Assembly (NCBI GenBank): GCA_007026445.1
Contig: VDMD01000002.1
Coordinates: 62,001-126,000 of the forward strand
Direction of reading: 5' to 3'
Origin: Schizophyllum amplum
Lineage: Eukaryota > Basidiomycota > Agaricomycetes > Agaricales > Schizophyllaceae
DNA length: 64,000 nt
The translations under genes and the position numbers were made by a program. The notes beneath the pieces were generated by a model. That model made no database searches. It had not been told where the DNA came from and was given only the letters and a program-made list of their open reading frames with translations. Positions within the stretch are counted from its first letter, which is position 1. Every line of letters begins with the position of its first letter. Shown piece after piece: positions 10,331-22,310 of this stretch.

Positions 10331-10907
10331 GAGTTCGACTTTTCCTTCACAAGGTGTTCCCTCTTCGCCCTTCCTCGCCCCTCCCGTTCATTGTCCCTCC
10401 TTCGCGGGCCTCGTCGTTTGCAGCGGCGCCTTTCCTCCTGCCTTTCGGTTCTGGTAAAGCTTTCGTCAATTGGTCAGTGCGAGTTTGAGGTGCGAGGTTC
10501 AAGTGCGAGGTTTGGGTGAAGCTGGAGGGCGAGGGAGCGAGGGAAGCGGTAGCGGCAGGTGAAGTTCCCAAGACAAGAAGCGCATCGTCGTCATAGGGCG
10601 CAGTGCGGTGAAGTGAAGTGCAAAGGGGAGAGGGATGGTCAGGGTGCCAACAGGGCAGTGCACTTGAGGATGTGTTCTATTGATAGGCACGCGCGAAGTC
10701 TCAACGAATGAGCGCGTAGAGCGAGGCGGATCTACGTCCCGTCTGAACACAGCGCATTCGGCGCGGTCGATGCAGACGCCAGTGAGTCACCGTCACGCCA
10801 GTCCGCGGTCCCGGTCCCGCAACCATGTCTCGGTACCGTTCAGCACAAGTCGTTGCTCCTGCAAGTTCAACACTTGTTTCCTCCGTCGATCGACACTGCT
10901 TACGAGG
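10331..10907 (+). promoter_or_regulatory. 5' flank of ligase copy 2
   Basis: A C/T-rich stretch (CCCTCTTCGCCCTTCCTCGC) is followed by a reverse CCAAT box (ATTGG, 10469-10473) in the conserved AATTGGTCAGTGCGAG, then GC-rich DNA to the ATG. No TATA box was seen. The ligase frame is open upstream to 10680, so an N-terminal extension cannot be excluded. The chosen ATG at 10908 is the one present in all five copies. Confidence 0.35.
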
Positions 10908-12375
10908 ATGACACAAGACGACGAGCTCGAAGAGATCAATGGTATCAAGCCCAAGGTCGTGATGGCAGACGGAGACGAGCAAGAAGTCAGCTCGCAGTCG
11001 AGGTGCGCGCACGGTCTGAGCTAGTTAGGGTACGAGCTGAACACGGCTGCAGCAATCCGACGTACAAAGTCAAGCGAACCTGGGATCATTACTATTGGTG
11101 AGGAGACCCCCCTTCGCGTTCTATTAGCACTTTCATCCCCCGTCTCTTGATACGTACACACGAGGCTACAAATACCCCATAGTCCCCCGCGCGTAACGAC
11201 GATTCTAACTAATACCCAGCACTTGCCCCGCATGGCGCAACCAGGGGGGCGCGCCCACGAACGCCCGCACATGCAAGCACCTCAAAGCGCTCCTCGGCGA
11301 AGAGTACGAGCTCGCGCGCCTCAAGCTCAAGAACCCCTACGGCCAGCAGCCCAAGCCCAGCTTATCCAAGGGCAAGAAACGCAAGAAGGCCGACGACGAC
11401 GACGCGGACGACAAGCCCGCGTCCAAGAAGTCCAAGCCTGCCTCCACCAAGCTCAAGGCACCGTTCAAGGAAGTGCTGCTCGCGAACAAGTGGGACCTCG
11501 ACGACGGGCTGGACCCCACTGGATGGTGGATGTCGGAGAAGCTAGACGGCGTCCGGTGCGTCTTGTACGAGTATCATCCTATCCACCTACTCACGATCGC
11601 ACGTCAGAGTCTACTACGACGGCGAGCGCATGTGGAGTCGCCTCGGTAACCTCTTCACCCCGCCACAATGGTTCCTCGACAGTGCGCCCCCCTCCTTGTC
11701 CTCCGTACGCCACGACTCACAGCAGCGTTTATCTAGAGCTCCCCAAGAACGTCCACCTCGACGGCGAGCTCTTCGGCGGCCGAGGCACATTCCAGTCGAC
11801 CGTCTCCATCGTCAAAACCATCAACTCGCCCCACTGGAAGAACATCACCTTCCAAGTCAGATCTTCCTTCGTATCATCGTCAATCGCTAACGGCGTACGT
11901 GCAGGTCTTCGACATACCATCACTTGCTTCACAGCCTTTCGAAGACCGCCTGGACGCGCTGAAGAAGCTCGTCGGTAAGCGCGGTGGCTCGCAACGATCC
12001 CGCCAGGTCGTCCTCGTCTGGCAGGAAAAGGTCCGCGACCGCCAACACGTACTCGACCACCTCAAGCACATCGAACAACTCGGTGGCGAGGGCGTCATGC
12101 TCCGAAAACCTGGCTCGTAAGTCGTCTGCGTCTGCGTGTCGACACTTGCTCATACCTTTTATTCAGCGCTTATGAGTTCAAACGCTCGGGCACATTGCTC
12201 AAGGTCAAGGTGAGCTGCTTCTCATCTTTGCTGCACGCATGGTCCCCAATCATCTATTCCGCAGACTTTCTATGATGCGGAAGCTCTTGTAACGGGATAC
12301 TTGCCCGGCAAGGGCAAGCACAAAGGCGCCACAGGCGCGCTCAAATGCCAGATGGCATCGGGGAGTGTTTTCTGA
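10908..12375 (+). CDS. SWIM zinc-finger / ATP-dependent DNA ligase-like protein, copy 2
   Basis: Exons 10908-11002, 11053-11097, 11220-11555, 11608-11681, 11737-11855, 11905-12116, 12167-12209 and 12265-12375 join in frame to 344 aa. The SWIM finger has C47-x-C49 and C65-x-H67 (YYCTCPAW ... TCKHL); a GKKRKK nuclear signal lies at 98-103, followed by an Asp/Lys linker. The ligase core has motif I K154 in SEKLDGVR, LDGEL near 194, motif III VFD 224-226, motif IV EGVML from E285 and motif V LLKVK 304-308. By family, K154 would accept AMP and the protein would seal DNA nicks in the nucleus; SWIM fingers bind DNA or proteins. The OB fold begins (GYLPGKGKHKGATGAL) but stops at MASGSVF, so perhaps 40-50 residues are missing. 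Activity is therefore uncertain. Introns are 49-55 nt except intron 2 (122 nt). Confidence 0.87.
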
Positions 12376-13493
12376 CTTGCGTACCCGGATTTGGCTGGGG
12401 AGGCACTCTCACGTGATGTCATAGGACGTTGAAGCGGCATGGATTTTGATAGGTGTCTAGCGCCCATCCCTCCTTTTGTGGGCCCCCGAACATGGGTTCC
12501 CCCTATAGGGGCCCATGTCCGGGGGCGTGCCACGACGACTACGAGACGACTAACTACTGACCGTCCAGCATACCACCAGCATAACCCCGACAAGCATAAC
12601 CCCGACCGACATGACCTCCCCCAGCATAACTCCGGTGTACGACGTGACGGCGAGCAGGACGACGGCGAAGGCACGACTGACGACGACAAAGGCACGACTG
12701 ACGGCAGCGAGCACGACCAGCGGCAAGGCGAGCGAGGGGGGAGGAATGATGGAGGGAAGGACGAGATGGGAGGGGCTTTTATACTCCCTCGAGCCTGCCG
12801 GCCGCTGCCCGCCTGCTCGGTAGCGACGAGTGCGGGACTGCGAGGGTGCGGGGACCGGGCGTCTCAAGGGATAGCGCGAGCTTGTGTGATGCGCGTCCGA
12901 GTACCGCTGACTGCGCGCCGAGTGCCCGTCGTTCGTCCTTGCTGCACTGACCTTGTTCCCTCAGCTCTCGACGCCGCGAAAGCGCGCGCGCACTCGGGCG
13001 GCGGGGGGCAGTCGTGCTGTGTAGGAGGGGAGGCCTCGCTCTGGGATTTCTTGCGACCCAGGGACTCGGTGGCGCAGTAAGCTCTTGTAGGCAGTCATAG
13101 GTAGCCGAATATAACCGTATTTGTGCCTGTCACGCAGAGCGCGCGTCGTTCGTCCTCTTCTTGTTTCCTCATCTATTGACATGGGGAAAGCGCGCTCGCA
13201 CTCGGACGACGAGGGCCAGTCGTTCTGTGTGAGAGGGAGGCCCTTCTGTGCAAGAGGGAGGCCTGGCTTGACGAGGCGAATCACTTGTCCCGAATACAAC
13301 GCCGCTTTGTGCCTCTCATGCCCGAGTCCCCGCGCCCTCTCATCGCCGCGCCAAGTCTCCCACAGTCACGCAAGTTTCAACTCGATTGTATTCGTTCAAG
13401 CCATTATATTCTTGCATGTCACTTCTTCAAGTCATTGTATTTCTACCAGTCTTCGTATTTCTTCAAGGCATTGGTAAGATGCTTTTATTCCCA
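12376..13493 (+). other. P1 locus, unit 2
   Basis: TTTATAC lies at 12778-12784. Duplicated exon A starts at 12965 (LDAAKARAHSGGGGQSCC). At exon B (about 13173, IDMGKARSHSDDEGQSFC) the acceptor CTCAG of units 1, 4 and 6 is CTCAT, so normal splicing there should fail. The stretch 13080-13700 looks identical or nearly so to unit 3 (offset 11,945). Confidence 0.35.
12482..12526. repeat. 45-bp conserved palindrome, unit 2
   Basis: The sequence is identical to that in units 1, 3, 4 and 5, about 106 bp after the ligase stop. Confidence 0.85.
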
Positions 13494-13776
13494 GAGCTAC
13501 TCGACTATACAGTAGGGTTCTACTCTAACTACAACGCTTCCGTGCCCCGGAGTATAGACAAAGACCTACCAAGACATGATATAAAGTCTGCGAACCCGTC
13601 CACGACGCCCCCGCGCCGAGTCCCGTATGTCTGTCCCGCCGCCGCCGAGATCGCGACAGGCCTTCAGCACGCCAAAGGCGTCACTGGAGTCGACCCCAAT
13701 GCCGTGCACACGTCCCCGAGAGTGGCGAGGATCCCGACGACGAAGGGCGACGTCGAGAGCGGCGCGAAATTACAAT
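13494..13776 (+). other. Conserved open block, unit 2
   Basis: It reads as in unit 1 but with PRSID for PWSID and the longer NAVHTSPRVARIP segment. The minus frame ends GDVCTALGSTPVTPLAC-stop. Confidence 0.3.
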
Positions 13777-14660
13777 CTAATAAAGGAACATCAGCAAAAT
13801 ACGAACCAAGGGCACACTGTACTCACAAGATGCATATGCGCGGCGCGAACCCTGCTCGCCGGACGCCGATACGTTGTTTCGTCGCTTGGTGGGTGCCAGG
13901 GGGCGCAGATGGCAGGCGTTCCCGAGCGCAGATCGCATACAACGAAGGCGAGAGATCTACAGGGCCCGTCAGTTCGAGCTTAACTAACGACTGAACACTC
14001 ACCAAGGGTCCGCTCGGCGGACGGCGATCTATATACTCATCGCCTACGTCGTCGTCCCCGAAGCATTGAGCTCGTCTTGACAATACTGAGTTCATCGAGG
14101 CCAAGGCGTCTGGACGAGCTGTACAACGTCGAGCGCTTCACTCGCCGGGACGGCGATACGTGTACCGATCGCCTAAGCGAGTGAGTACTGACCGCCGTCA
14201 GAGGCTCGATCAGAACGAGGTTAGCAACATGATGAACATGAATAGATATGACTCACCTCGCTCGCCGGACGGCGATACATATACTCATTGCCTAGGCGTC
14301 TTGATCGCGAGAGAGCAATAGAAAACGTTTGACGATAGCCAGCGCGACGCGCAGGTGAAGAAGTCGGTCTTGAGGGCGTAATTCGTCTTGAGGGGGTGGT
14401 CTAGGCGACGTCCAGCGCGTCTTCAGGCGCGTCTAGAACGACGTGGGGCGCCGATCACGCTGCTCGCTGGACGTCAATACATGGACTCATCGCCTAGCGA
14501 GCAGTCAGCAACGTCTTATACAGCGAGATAAGTCACACACCTCAAGGCGATACATATACTCATCGCCTGCAAGCCCCGCGTCAGCATCGGTCCGCGACAC
14601 TGAGAACATATTCAGCAACGTAACTGACAGAATCAATATCAATTACTCACAGCAGAATGC
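13777..14660 (-). other. N1 distal GDEY-exon array, unit 2
   Basis: Minus-strand modules include VGDEYIDRRPPSGPL followed directly by a GTGAGT donor (near 14000), plus modules near 14030, 14150, 14270, 14480 and 14560. A donor lies near 14255. A VGDEYIDRRPPSG exon of this type is also present in units 5 and 6. Confidence 0.4.
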
Positions 14661-15370
14661 CAGTTCAAAGGCGGCGCTAAGCGCCGCCCCCAAGCGCGGC
14701 CTCCGGCCGCGCGATCTCTCCGCCGCCCCATTCGCCGAGACTCCTCCACCCGAGTCCTAATAAAACCATCAACAAGAAGGCACTGCTGCGAGAAAAGCGA
14801 AACTCACCAGAAATAACGGCGGCGCTACGCGCCGCCCCCAAGCGCGGCCTCCGGCCGCGCAGTCTCTTCCTCGCCTCACGGAGTCGCGACCGCCCACCCA
14901 GTCCGCGAGATCCCTCCACCCTAGTCCCAGCCATAACGTCAGTGAGAGATAATGGCCGCGATCGAGGGGATACTCACGAGAAGAATGGCGGCGCGCAGCG
15001 CCGCCCCGGGATGCGCGGCCTCCGGCCGCGCGCGCGTCTCCCTCACCCCGCGGCTGGCGGCGTACCGACCTCCCACACCGTCGCCGGGGCCCCTCCCACC
15101 GAACCCTATACAAGACATCAATGAAAGATCAAGGCCACGAACGATGGGAAACTCAACAGAAAGAGTGGCGGCGCTGCGCGCCGCCCCTATGCGCGTCTCT
15201 CCCCCTCCCGCGGCGCACATCGTCGGCGGCGACACCATACCACCCGAATCCTAGCCATAACATCAGTGAGGGATCAGATCCGCCGTCGAAGGGATACTCA
15301 CCGAATAAATCGCGGCGTTGCGCGCCGCTCCCATGCGCGGCCTCCGGCCGCGCCGTCGCCTCCATTGTCC
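14661..15370 (-). repeat. N1 hairpin-exon array, unit 2
   Basis: A/B pairs lie at 14670-14688/14694-14712, 14818-14836/14842-14860 and 14987-15005/15013-15031 (this A has centre GCGCAGCGC). A alone is at 15167-15185. Fifth: A decayed (15311-15329), B intact (15335-15353). The decay of single palindromes while their partners survive shows that the two are not strictly co-maintained. Confidence 0.6.
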
Positions 15371-16378
15371 CGCGGCATCGTGACCTCCCGCACCGTCGCC
15401 GAGACCATACCACTTGATCCTGACCAACACGTTAATGAGAAGTCAGCGCCGCAAACAATGAAAGACTCACCAAAGTAAGAAGTAAGGCGACAACGGCGCC
15501 GCGCGCCATCGCCGTGTGCGCGGCCACAGCCACGCTCGATTCTCTCCCCTGTCCACAATGTCGACGCACCGCCGCAGCGGGATTTCTGTGTCCGGCGTTA
15601 ATATGAGAACAAAACAAAGCCACAATGAAACTCACCGAAGCGCACCTCCAAGCCCAACCGCGTAGCAAACACGGCGTCCAGATGAACAACAAGAGAAACA
15701 GAGTGATGGATGCGCTCAGCGCCTCTCATCCCGCGGTTGTCATCGCGCAACGCCGAGGCGCGTCGACAACGACGACATCCTTGCCGACACGGAAGAAGCG
15801 AGGATGACTGCGACAAGGTCAGAGGGGTACACGACGCGGGTGTGAGGACATACCATGAGCACGAACACGGCGGCGACGCGACGCGTCGCTACCCCCTACG
15901 GTCTCGAGCATAGGCTGACAAATGGTCAGTCAACGTTCGGAAGAGGCGTGTCAGAATCTACTCACCTATGAGCATACGAGCCTTGCCATCATGGCCGGCG
16001 ACAGAGGGGGAACGAAATAGCGGGCGGACGCGTCGGGGAGGCGGGGGCATGATGGTTGAAAGAGACCAAAGATCGTTTCGGGGTGGTATATATACGAACG
16101 GCATCGGAGGTAGAGGGAGCCGAACAAGATACTTACTCACGTACGTGGCAGATCTCGTCAACCCGATCGTCAACCATGGAGTCGTTATTCGGCCGCGGAT
16201 TAGGTGCCCGCCGCGCCGTCAAGTGGGGACGTTCAAATTCACCGCAATACCCGTATCGCGTGAAGCAGAATGAGAGCCACAGAGGGCAGGCAAATCAGCA
16301 CCGAGTCAAGAAAAAGGAATGGCACCGGTTGGCGTAGTCGGTGATGGACGGTCGTGATGGTCGGGAACAACAAGAACA
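15371..16378 (-). other. N1 proximal part, unit 2
   Basis: Layout as in unit 1, with TATATATA at 16087-16094. Here the exon next to the first donor reads VDEICHV without the stop seen in units 1, 3 and 4 (shared with unit 5), but the MAARNTETAKD exon is replaced by unrelated sequence (16190-16330). Confidence 0.35.
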
Positions 16379-17723
16379 ATGAACGCGTCGGTCGGTCCGG
16401 GCACCGAAGTTGAACTTGACGGGAATTGTCCACCTCCCTCACCTCCACTGCGGGCACTGCTCGCCGTGAAAGAGTTGCTCATCGGCTCCGCTCAGGCTTC
16501 TGACGCTCCGTGAAAATTTACAGCGCGTCCGCAGCTCTGGATCGGCCGGAATTCGGGGTGCACTTGTAGCGTGGATGCAGGGATTCCCGCCCTCCGCGGC
16601 GCGTAGACACACTTTCTCAACCTCCTAAGTTAGACAGTTTCCCTGGAGTTTGATGCATGGAAAATGCGTACCTAATCGGACGCAAGTCCTGAGCGGGCGC
16701 GATCGAGCCACCTGTTCGTTGTCAAAAGTTCAACGCACGTTCAATCTGTGCACATCTGCTCGTCCTGCAGCGCGAGCAAGACACTGGCTCGTCTTCTGTC
16801 TTGCAGTATGATATATCATGATACCTGAGGGCGCAGTCAGTCAAACCCAACATACAAGATGAGTATGGAAACCAGAATCGCAACACGGACTCCCTCGTAC
16901 GACCATGCGCGCCACACCCTTCCCCACCTCCCCGCTCGCCTGTCACCCCGAATCTTCCATCCCCGGGCCTGTCTCGAACGCCCGCGCAGTCTGACAAACA
17001 TCCTCGCATTACACCCGCATCACTCCGCGCCACCATCACCGACAGTAGCGCAGTGCTCACCGACTCTGCTCGCAGAGAAAAAGTTCAACATGTACACTCG
17101 CGTTTCCAACCTCCTGACTCTGCCGTTGCGCCGCGTCTTCCTAGTGCATTCCCGTCGCCGACTCTTCATTCCGTGAACCGAATACGTTGGCGTCGCTGAT
17201 AGATCGGAAGCACGAGGTCGAGCGGTGAACGCTCGCGCTCGTCCGCCCTGCTCATGCAAAGTTCAACGTCGAAGTTCAACAGATTCACTCACTCATGCCC
17301 CTCCCCGAGCTCTGCAAGTCCGGCAAGCAGCTTCACGCGATGCTCAATCTACGGCAAGAGATGCATCGCTGCTGCATAGACGACACGCAACAGGGCGAGC
17401 TGCACGCAGCGGTTCGTGCGCGCCACCCGAGGTCAACAAGGCCTACCAAATGCAGCGGTATGACGTCCCCGCCGCGTGCATCAGGGCCCGGCGGCAAGGC
17501 AACTTCAGTAGATAGACTAGGTTTGCGTCGCCGATCAGGACGGTCGTCGGACATGAAGCGCTGTTCGGGTTGGCGCGCGCCACTCGAGGACTCGCTCGTC
17601 GTTTTCGAGGCAGGCGGAGTTCGTTTGAGCGGCGGAGACACACGGTTAGGTAGGTAGATAGTAGATAGTAGCCCATCAGTACGAAGAGCATGCAGAAGTC
17701 GACGCAGACATCGTCCGCGGGCG
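16379..17723 (+). pseudogene. P2 first module, unit 2 (class A)
   Basis: The start reads MNASVGPGTEVELDGNCPPP and the frame stops after SDAP. Class A sequence follows with the same disrupted stretch as unit 1. LPELCKSGKQLHAMLNLRQE is open at about 17295-17400, then shifts by one base to NKAYQMQRYDV. Confidence 0.35.
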
Positions 17724-19354
17724 ATGATGACGGTCGGGAACAACATGAATAAGGATCGTCGCAGTCGGTCCGGCACGCCGAAGTTCAACTTGTCCCCATC
17801 ATCCATGTCCTCCTCACCCATCGCGCGCCTCCGCTGCCCCGGACAAAAGCCTGTTCGCTTCCAGTTATCCTCCAATGACTATCTGTGATTCTAGAGCGCT
17901 GCCACCGTCCTGGATCCGCTGGAACTCGCAGAACATTCCCGCCGACGCCCTGAACGCGCTGTTCTACCCTCCGGAACGCGACCGCGCCCTCGCCAAGTAC
18001 GGCGATGGGTCCAGCCAATGTTCGTACGGCATCATCTCGCTTCAGAACTCGGGTACGGATCCCCGATGGGCGAGATCTGTGTTCTTTCTTATCGTTCTGG
18101 AAGGTCTAGGATGTTTGAGTGTGGAACTCGACGTCTTTACCGTCGTAAGTTGACATCCGCCCAAAAAATATTTCTCACCAAATCCTGACTGCATAGGGGA
18201 AGTTGGACGACCCTCGGCGTGCTACATCTCTCTGCGCAACCCTCAGCGAGTGCTATTGCGCAAAGGGCGACGATTTTATTATGTGGCGTCGTTTTACGCC
18301 CGCTCGTAACATGCGCACTTCGCCTCGGGCGACCAATATTTGTACCGAATATTACTTCGGGCGTACGTGCGACATTATGTACGAAGTCCTAGACGCGTCC
18401 TCCCTCTGTACATCGCACAGTGCGTCACCCCTTTCTCGTCGTTCCCTACCCCGTCGCCCTCCCAATCTTCCACCGCTCGCTTATCCTGAAACGCCAATGA
18501 CTCATTCAGGAGGTTCGACTTTGCGGTCGATCTCGTGCCGACCGCCGACGGCCGCACGCACGCGCCACCGCGCATAGTGCATACACCCTCTCGACGCGCC
18601 GAATCTTCCGCCCCGCTGTCGTCCATTTCCGTGCTCGCCGCTTGCTCACATAGCCTAGCGCTAGCCTACTCGGGTCCCCGTATCGCCGACACGAAGCGAT
18701 AGGCTCCGCGCTGCCCTCGCATCCTCAACATGTTCGTTTTCATTTCCCGGGTCATTCACAGCGACTTACAGAGCGCAGGAAACGCTAGTTCTGCATATAC
18801 ACGGCGGAGATGCGTATCGCCGAGGTCCCCGAGCACACTCTTCTTTGGACAGAGCGCGAGCGCGGCGGAGACGACGCGCCTTCAGCGCGTTCGCTGGCGC
18901 CGCCTTGTTCAACAACAAGGATCTCCCGATGGGGAAAGGCCTTACGTTGTCGTCTTCAACCTCCACCTCGATTTTTTCGCCCCACTCTCGCGGGGTTCTC
19001 GGCTGCGGGACGCATCGCATACAAGCTCGGGTGCGTGCTCATGTCGCGTCGCGAAGCGGTACTGAACGTGGAGCTCATTTAGGACATCGTCAAGCGACAC
19101 CCACACTGCGAGAGGGCGCTTCACGCAAAGTTCGGCCTGCCGTATCGCCAGCTCTTCCCCGCGGAGGATGAGCAAAGCTCGCCGCACTCGGCGGACATGC
19201 ACGGACAACGCCGCACGGATACGCATTCAATGTTCAAAGTCGAACCTCCTGAACGGAGGCGCGTGTGTCGGTGCGCCACCGAATCTTCCACGCTTTCGTA
19301 AGTCGATCTCGACCCCCGATTTTCCGGCGGTACCCTGCTCGGTAGCCGGTGACT
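17724..19354 (+). pseudogene. P2 second module, unit 2: nonsense in exon 4
   Basis: This is the clearest spliced model: exons 17875-18052 (MTICDSRALPPSWIRWNSQN), 18110-18144, 18197-18423 and 18510 onward (RFDFAVDLVPTADGRTHAP). All junctions keep frame. In exon 4 the codon CAG of the other units is TAG at 18700-18702, ending the protein early. Function unknown. Confidence 0.42.
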
Positions 19355-21020
19355 AGACGGACTGCTGACGTGTGCGTTTCAAGGAGGTTGGAAAGGTTGT
19401 TCGCGCCGGGGTATAAGGGTCGGGGGGAGATGGGGTGATTAGGGCAGCGCTCTTGCGTTTCTCCTCGTTGACTATTCCCCGCCGCCGCTACCTTTCCCTC
19501 GCCTCCTCTCCCTCGCCGGCCGTCTTTGCCGCCGTCGCCTTCGCCTTCCTCCACCGCCTCGACACCCGCTCGCCGACATGGACGCCGAGCTCGCCGACAT
19601 GGACGCCGAGCTCGACGACTTGAACTCCCGCTCGACGACCTGAACTCCCACTCTTCGACTTGGACTCCCGCTCGACGACTTGGACGTCGAGCTTGACACC
19701 GTGAGTCTGACCGCCACCCTATTCGTCTAATAGTCGCTAATCTTCATCATAGGTGTTTTCTGTATCATAGGTGTCTTCACGCTCGCTCATGCGCCGCGCC
19801 CGCTAGTCACGCCCTCCACGACGGCGCACTCCTCCACGACGGCGCGCTCCCTGACACGCCCACGACCCCGTCCCCTCGCCCGGTTGTCGGAAGATCATTG
19901 TTGGGTTGTGCCACGGTGCGTCGCGGGTCTCTTATATTTACGCTTCGTGTTACTGATCCCATTCTTCGCGTTACTGACCGCATTCTTCGTGTTACTGACC
20001 GCATTCTTCGTGTTACTGACCGCATTCTTCGTGTTACTGACAGCTTATTCTAGCTCCGTCTTGCTCCCCCGCCGTCGTGCTCCCCCGCCGTCGTGCTCCC
20101 CCGCCGTCGTGCTGACCGTCTCGCAAGACCACCTTTGCATCGACGCGGTCGATGTTATATGTTCGTGGATGTTGACTGTTCGCCCCCTATCACTCCCAAC
20201 ATGCTGTTCGCGCGAGCTTACCGCTATGATGATCGGTAAGTCGACTCAGTGATGTTCATCGACCGTCGCGCTGACTCTCTTTGCATTCTAGGTCACTTTT
20301 GCCTTGCGTCGGCTACCCCCTGTCACCCCCAACACGCTGTATGTCGGCGCGCGATCGGTATGTTGGTGGATTCATATTGTTTTGCGACCGTTGTGCTAAT
20401 GCTCTTTGTTGTCCAGATAATCTTTGTGGTTACGACTCGCTCGATATTTGATGTCCTAGCTCGATATTCGATGTCCTATATCATCGCCGTCGCCGGGCCT
20501 CCGGTCTCACTCCCAACATGTGTAAGTAGTTCTTCAACATGTCAACCCGTGGGCTCACGCTATCCGTAAGTTGATTGTTTTGTATGTCTCTCGACCGTCG
20601 TGGTGATTCTCTACCTCTCTAGATTACCTGCACACTTACGAGCTCAATATTCAATAGCCCGTGAACGCCCTCCGCCCGTCCCCTGCTACTGGTAACTGTG
20701 AGTTGAGTGCAACGTCACGATGTTTCTCGCCCGTCGTACTGACTCTTCTCTCACAGATTACGTGGACGACGTTGTCGTGTTCGCCGCGTGGGCGGCGGCG
20801 CTGTTGTGCTCGCCATGCTGACGGCGTCGTCGTGCTCGCCGTTGGGGACGGCGTCGTCGTGCTCGTCGTGTGGACGGCGTCGTCGTGCTCGCCGTTGGGG
20901 ACGGCGTTATCGTGCTCGCCGTTGGCGTCGTCGTGTTCGCCGTGCGGACGGCGTTGTCGTGTTCGACGTCGCCCGCGGAAATTTCTACGGGGGCGAGCGT
21001 GACTTTACTTTCAGAGGAGG
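19355..21020 (+). other. P3 locus, unit 2
   Basis: TATAAG lies at 19412-19417. The VNTR is followed by an intron near 19701-19751 (GTGAGTCTGACC ... CATCATAG). A 21-bp repeat (TGTTACTGACCGCATTCTTC plus G) has about five copies at 19948-20046, and the 27-bp VVVLAVGDG repeat lies at about 20835-20925. The other P3 introns are placed as in unit 1. Confidence 0.35.
19559..19700. repeat. 20/21-bp VNTR, unit 2 (about 7 copies)
   Basis: Same unit as in repeat 1 but less than half as long. The first units are 21 bp (GACGCCGAGCTC type) and the last are 20 bp. Confidence 0.8.
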
Positions 21021-22310
21021 GAGGGTGGGTTGATTCTACGGGGGGCCAGCTGATTTTACGGGGGCCACTTGATTTTACGCGGGCGGCTTGATTTTACGCG
21101 GGCCACTTGATTTTACGGGGGCGAGTCGACTGTTATTTCCAGGCAGATTGGATTTTATTTCGCCGAAGGGGGGAGGGGGGGGGATTTTTATTTGGTCGGC
21201 GTGGGAGGGGGGATTGTATGAGGGGGGGGAGGGGGACTTTATTTGTACGAGGGGGGAGGGGGATTTGTATTTCTATGAGGGGGGACGGGCGTATATCTAC
21301 GAGGGGGACGGGCGATTTGTACTTCTACGAGGGGGGAGCGGGATTTATATTTCTACGAGGGGGGAGGGGGATTTGTATTTCTACGAGGGGGGAGCGGGAT
21401 TTATATTTCTACGAGGGGGGAGGGGTTGGTTTTTATGTATACGAAAAGGAGGGTTAAGTTTACGAGGGCGGTATGTATTTCTACGAGGGGGAGGGGGCGG
21501 TTGACTCGTGCGGGAGGGGGGTATTTGTGAAGGCGAGGGGAGGGCGTCTGCGAAAGCGAGGGGGGGCGTCTGCGAAGGCGACGGGGGAGTGTCTGCGAAG
21601 GCGAGGGGGGTCGCTGCGAAGGCGGGGAGGAGGGGGGGGGGAGGTATGTATTACGAGGTACGGGGTAGGGGGAGGTAACAGACGGAAGGCAGGGGTAGAC
21701 AGAGAGGTAGGAGGGTAGACGGCGGTTGACGAAGGTCAGGCTAGGTACAAGGTAGGTAGACTCGATGCAATTGAAGTTGGGTTTAAAGCACGTTATCGGC
21801 TTTGTGAAGGCGAGGGGGAGGGGCGTCGAGAGGGAGGGAGGAGGCGTCAAGGGGAGGGAGGGCGTCGAGGGAGGGGGAGGGGGGCAAAGGAGGCGGCGCT
21901 TACTCTTACGAGGTCAGAGGGCGAGCTGCTTTTCCTTTCACGAGGGGGGAGGGCAGGCTTGATCGTACTAATACGGGGAGGGTTGATTTTCACTCATACG
22001 AGGGAGGGCTGGTTGATTGTTATTCCTACGAGGGCGGTTGATATTTATTGATGTGGGGGCGAGGAGCGGGTACAACATAGGTAGACTTGATGCAATGTAT
22101 CGAAGCACGTTATTGAGTTTGTGGGGGCGAGGGGGAGTGAAGGTGTGAGAGGAGCGGAGGAGGCGGGGGGCGAAAGGGAGAGGAGGGGAGACGAGAGCGA
22201 GGAGGGGAGACGAGAGCGAGGAGGGGAGGGCCGAAGGGGCGTGGGGTGGAGGGGCTAAAGTGAGAGGAGGCTGAGTCGGCGAAGGGGGAGAGAGGGGGGT
22301 TGTTGCTGCT
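21021..22310. repeat. T/G and G-rich short-repeat tract, unit 2
   Basis: TTGATTTTACG repeats fill 21025-21130, then G-rich blocks. The middle differs from unit 1: after about 21790 it has AGGCGAGGGGGAGGGGCGTC blocks and a CTTACTCTTACGAGGTCAGA segment shared only with unit 5. Confidence 0.75.

Larger units (their letters stand above)
721..12407 (+). repeat. Tandem repeat unit 1 (11,687 bp)
   Basis: This is the first complete unit, delimited by successive TCACGTGATGTCAT sites (722 and 12409). The order of modules is the same as in all later units. It has the longest 20/21-bp VNTR and has lost the 21-bp TGTTACTGACC repeat found in units 2 and 4. Confidence 0.9.

Noticed and set aside
9540..10350. 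Gly/Arg- and Pro/Ser-rich ORFs in the G-rich tract
   Set aside because: Products of homopolymer-like repeats, not conserved in frame between units.
11003..11028. Alternative 26-nt ligase intron 1 ending at GTTAG
   Set aside because: Too short, and copy 3 lacks this acceptor context; the 50-nt intron ending TGCAG keeps frame in all five copies.
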